From: Modestobacter sp.
GTDB taxonomy: Bacteria; Actinomycetota; Actinomycetes; Mycobacteriales; Geodermatophilaceae
Reading direction: 5' to 3'
DNA: 5,171 bases
Assembly (NCBI GenBank): GCA_025963425.1
Contig: JAOPUQ010000096.1
Location: 1-5,171, forward strand
The notes beneath the pieces are model-generated. The model was not told the origin of the DNA. It saw only the letters and a list, made by a program, of their open reading frames with translations, and made no database searches. Numbering within the stretch: the first letter of the stretch is position 1; every line of letters begins with the position of its first letter. The position numbers were made by a program, and so were the translations under genes. Of the stretch, positions 3,761-5,171 are shown piece after piece.

Positions 3761-5171
3761 GTCCACCCCTCTTCCTCGTTCCCTGCCCGTCGGCCCACCG
3801 CCGCGGCGGCGCGGTGCCGGCCCGCCAGGGTCAGGCCCACGGCGAGCACCAGCAGCGCCGCCGCCACCGTGAAGCCCAGCCACCCGATGGTCGGCAGGGC
3901 GATGCCCAGCACCCCGCCGGCGACCCACGCCAACTGCAGGGCCGTCTCGGATCGGGCGAACGCAGACGCCCGTAGCTGATCGGGCACCTCGCGCTGGATG
4001 ATCGCATCCAGCGAGACCTTGCCCAGCGCATTGGCCACCGCGGAGGCTCCGGCGACCACGGCGGCCATCGGCAGGCTGTAGAGCGCCGCGGCCGCGACGG
4101 TCACCACGGCGGCCCCGCCGGCCGACACCAGCACGACGGTGTCCGGGCTGGCCGACTGCAGCCGCGAGCCCACAGCAGTGCCGCCGAGGCTGCCCACGCC
4201 CGCGGCCGCGGCGATCGCGCCCAGCGCGGCGGTCGCCTCCCACCCGTCGGTGACGGTGGCCTGCACCAGGAACGCGGCGAAGATCGTCAGGAAGCCGCTG
4301 AGCCCGCGCAGCGCCGCGGTCGCCCGCAGCGCGGTGGCAACGTGCGGGCCGGCCGGCCGACGACGCCGGCCCACCTGCGGGATCTCGGCGGTGGTGAAGA
4401 CGTCGGCCGGTGCCTCGCCCACCGACACGTCGACGTGTGGCGGCAGCCGGACGGCGAGCACGGCTGCGGCGGTGAACACCGCGGCGGTGGCGCCGAGCTC
4501 CCACTCGAAGCCGAGCACCGTGGCGATGCCGCCACCCAGCGCGCCCAGCACCCCGCCGGCGGCCAGGCCGAACACCGACAGCCGGGCGTTGGCCGAGGTC
4601 AGCGACAGCGCCGGGGGCAGCACCCGGGGGACCACCGCGGCCCGCAGCACGTTGAACCCCTTGGACAGCACCAGGACGCCGAGCGCCGCCGGGTAGAGGG
4701 CCAGGTCGTCGAAGTAGGCGGCCATCAGGACCGCGAGCAGCGCCCGCCCGGCCAGGCTGGCGGCCAGTGCCCACCGCCGTCCGTGCTGCAGCCGGTCCAG
4801 CGCCGGGCCGATGACCGGGGCCAGGACGGCGAACGGCGCCATCGTGACCAGCAGGTAGAGGGCCACATTGCCGCGCTGGGCGTCGGTGGAGGCGGCGAAG
4901 AAGAGGGTGCCGGCGAGCGAGACGGCGATCATCGCGTCCCCGGCGGTGTGCAGGGCGTTGACCAACACCAGGCCGGACAGCCCGCTGTCGCCGGCGCCGT
5001 CGGCCCGGCTGGCCGACCGCACGCGGCGGACCGCGGCGCCGGTGAGCTCGCGGGTTCGGGCGGCCGCGACCCGGGTGACGGTGAGCTTGCGGGGTGCACT
5101 CCCGGCAGCCGGGGCGCCGGCGGGTGCGGCCGGGCCGGACGGGGGAGCGGCGGCGGGCCCGGGGTCCCCGG
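3757..5171 (-). CDS. MFS-type membrane transporter, 5' partial
   Basis: This is a polytopic protein of the major facilitator type, with about 12 hydrophobic segments over the 421 residues counted from the GTG at 5022. The first half contains LVLVNALHTAGDAMIAVSLAGTLFF, split by polar residues (about 18-42), VALYLLVTMAPFAVLAPVIG (53-72) followed by the loop DRLQHGRRW (76-84), and helices near 85-103, 107-125, 150-170 and 178-192. A long central cytosolic loop (194-228) has TTAEIPQVGRRRRP. The second half has helices near 238-256, 262-285, 294-315, 317-335, 363-384 and 385-401, with the conserved-looking EVPDQLRASAFARSETALQ (345-363). The tail is polar (GNEEEGWT). The frame runs without a stop or start codon from 5022 to the right edge, adding 49 codons with RKLTVTRVAAARTRELTG and a Pro/Ala-rich stretch, so the true start lies outside. 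The substrate cannot be predicted. It resembles the M. tuberculosis membrane protein Rv0876c and is coupled to the lipoprotein gene. Confidence 0.85.
   Translation of the reverse strand, partial: GDPGPAAAPPSGPAAPAGAPAAGSAPRKLTVTRVAAARTRELTGAAVRRVRSASRADGAGDSGLSGLVLVNALHTAGDAMIAVSLAGTLFFAASTDAQRGNVALYLLVTMAPFAVLAPVIGPALDRLQHGRRWALAASLAGRALLAVLMAAYFDDLALYPAALGVLVLSKGFNVLRAAVVPRVLPPALSLTSANARLSVFGLAAGGVLGALGGGIATVLGFEWELGATAAVFTAAAVLAVRLPPHVDVSVGEAPADVFTTAEIPQVGRRRRPAGPHVATALRATAALRGLSGFLTIFAAFLVQATVTDGWEATAALGAIAAAAGVGSLGGTAVGSRLQSASPDTVVLVSAGGAAVVTVAAAALYSLPMAAVVAGASAVANALGKVSLDAIIQREVPDQLRASAFARSETALQLAWVAGGVLGIALPTIGWLGFTVAAALLVLAVGLTLAGRHRAAAAVGRRAGNEEEGWT

Noticed and set aside
3761..4774. 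Long minus-strand open frame continuing upstream of the lipoprotein start
   Set aside because: It is the out-of-frame shadow of the transporter gene: it is Arg/Gly-rich with no domain pattern, while the MFS frame in the same DNA gives clean membrane helices. The lipoprotein start at 3760 has its own ribosome binding site and signal peptide.

Overview
The window is very GC-rich. Almost every codon third position in the genes is G or C, GTG starts are common, and one gene encodes a 127-residue cold-shock protein with the C-terminal extension typical of actinobacteria. This points to a high-GC actinobacterium. A Geodermatophilaceae- or Frankia-type relative is my guess from composition only. All sequence is chromosomal in character: I see no tRNA, rRNA, CRISPR array, insertion sequence or phage gene.

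Layout, left to right. (1) The 3' part of a plus-strand acyl-CoA synthetase (AMP-binding/ANL superfamily, ACSF2/FadD35-like) enters from the left edge and stops at 1562. (2) A three-gene minus-strand block (2655 to 1566) encodes small membrane proteins: two DUF202 proteins that look like the E. coli YidH/YidG pair and overlap by 4 nt, then a 107-aa two-helix protein of unknown function. Its last gene converges on the synthetase gene with only 3 nt between the stop codons. (3) A compact divergent promoter region (about 2656-2812) separates this block from a plus-strand cold-shock gene (2813-3196). Both directions show a TANNNT -10 element placed so that transcription would start at or next to a GTG. 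On the minus side this makes the YidH-like mRNA probably leaderless. On the plus side it opens a possible 24-codon leaderless upstream ORF ahead of the cold-shock gene. (4) A minus-strand pair converges on the cold-shock gene: an MFS-type transporter whose N-terminus runs off the right edge, and a lipoprotein (DUF2771-like) whose start overlaps the transporter stop by 4 nt. A strong imperfect hairpin at 3203-3236 lies between the convergent genes and probably terminates transcription in both directions.

Working together: from memory, the transporter/exported-protein pair next to a CspB-type gene resembles the Mycobacterium tuberculosis neighbourhood Rv0871 (cspB), Rv0875c and Rv0876c, so this looks like a conserved actinobacterial core neighbourhood rather than an accessory island. 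No new defence or biosynthetic system is visible. The points most worth a second look are the leaderless upstream ORF and competing hairpins ahead of the cold-shock gene, the missing N-terminus of the transporter, and the DUF202 pair with its unknown partner.
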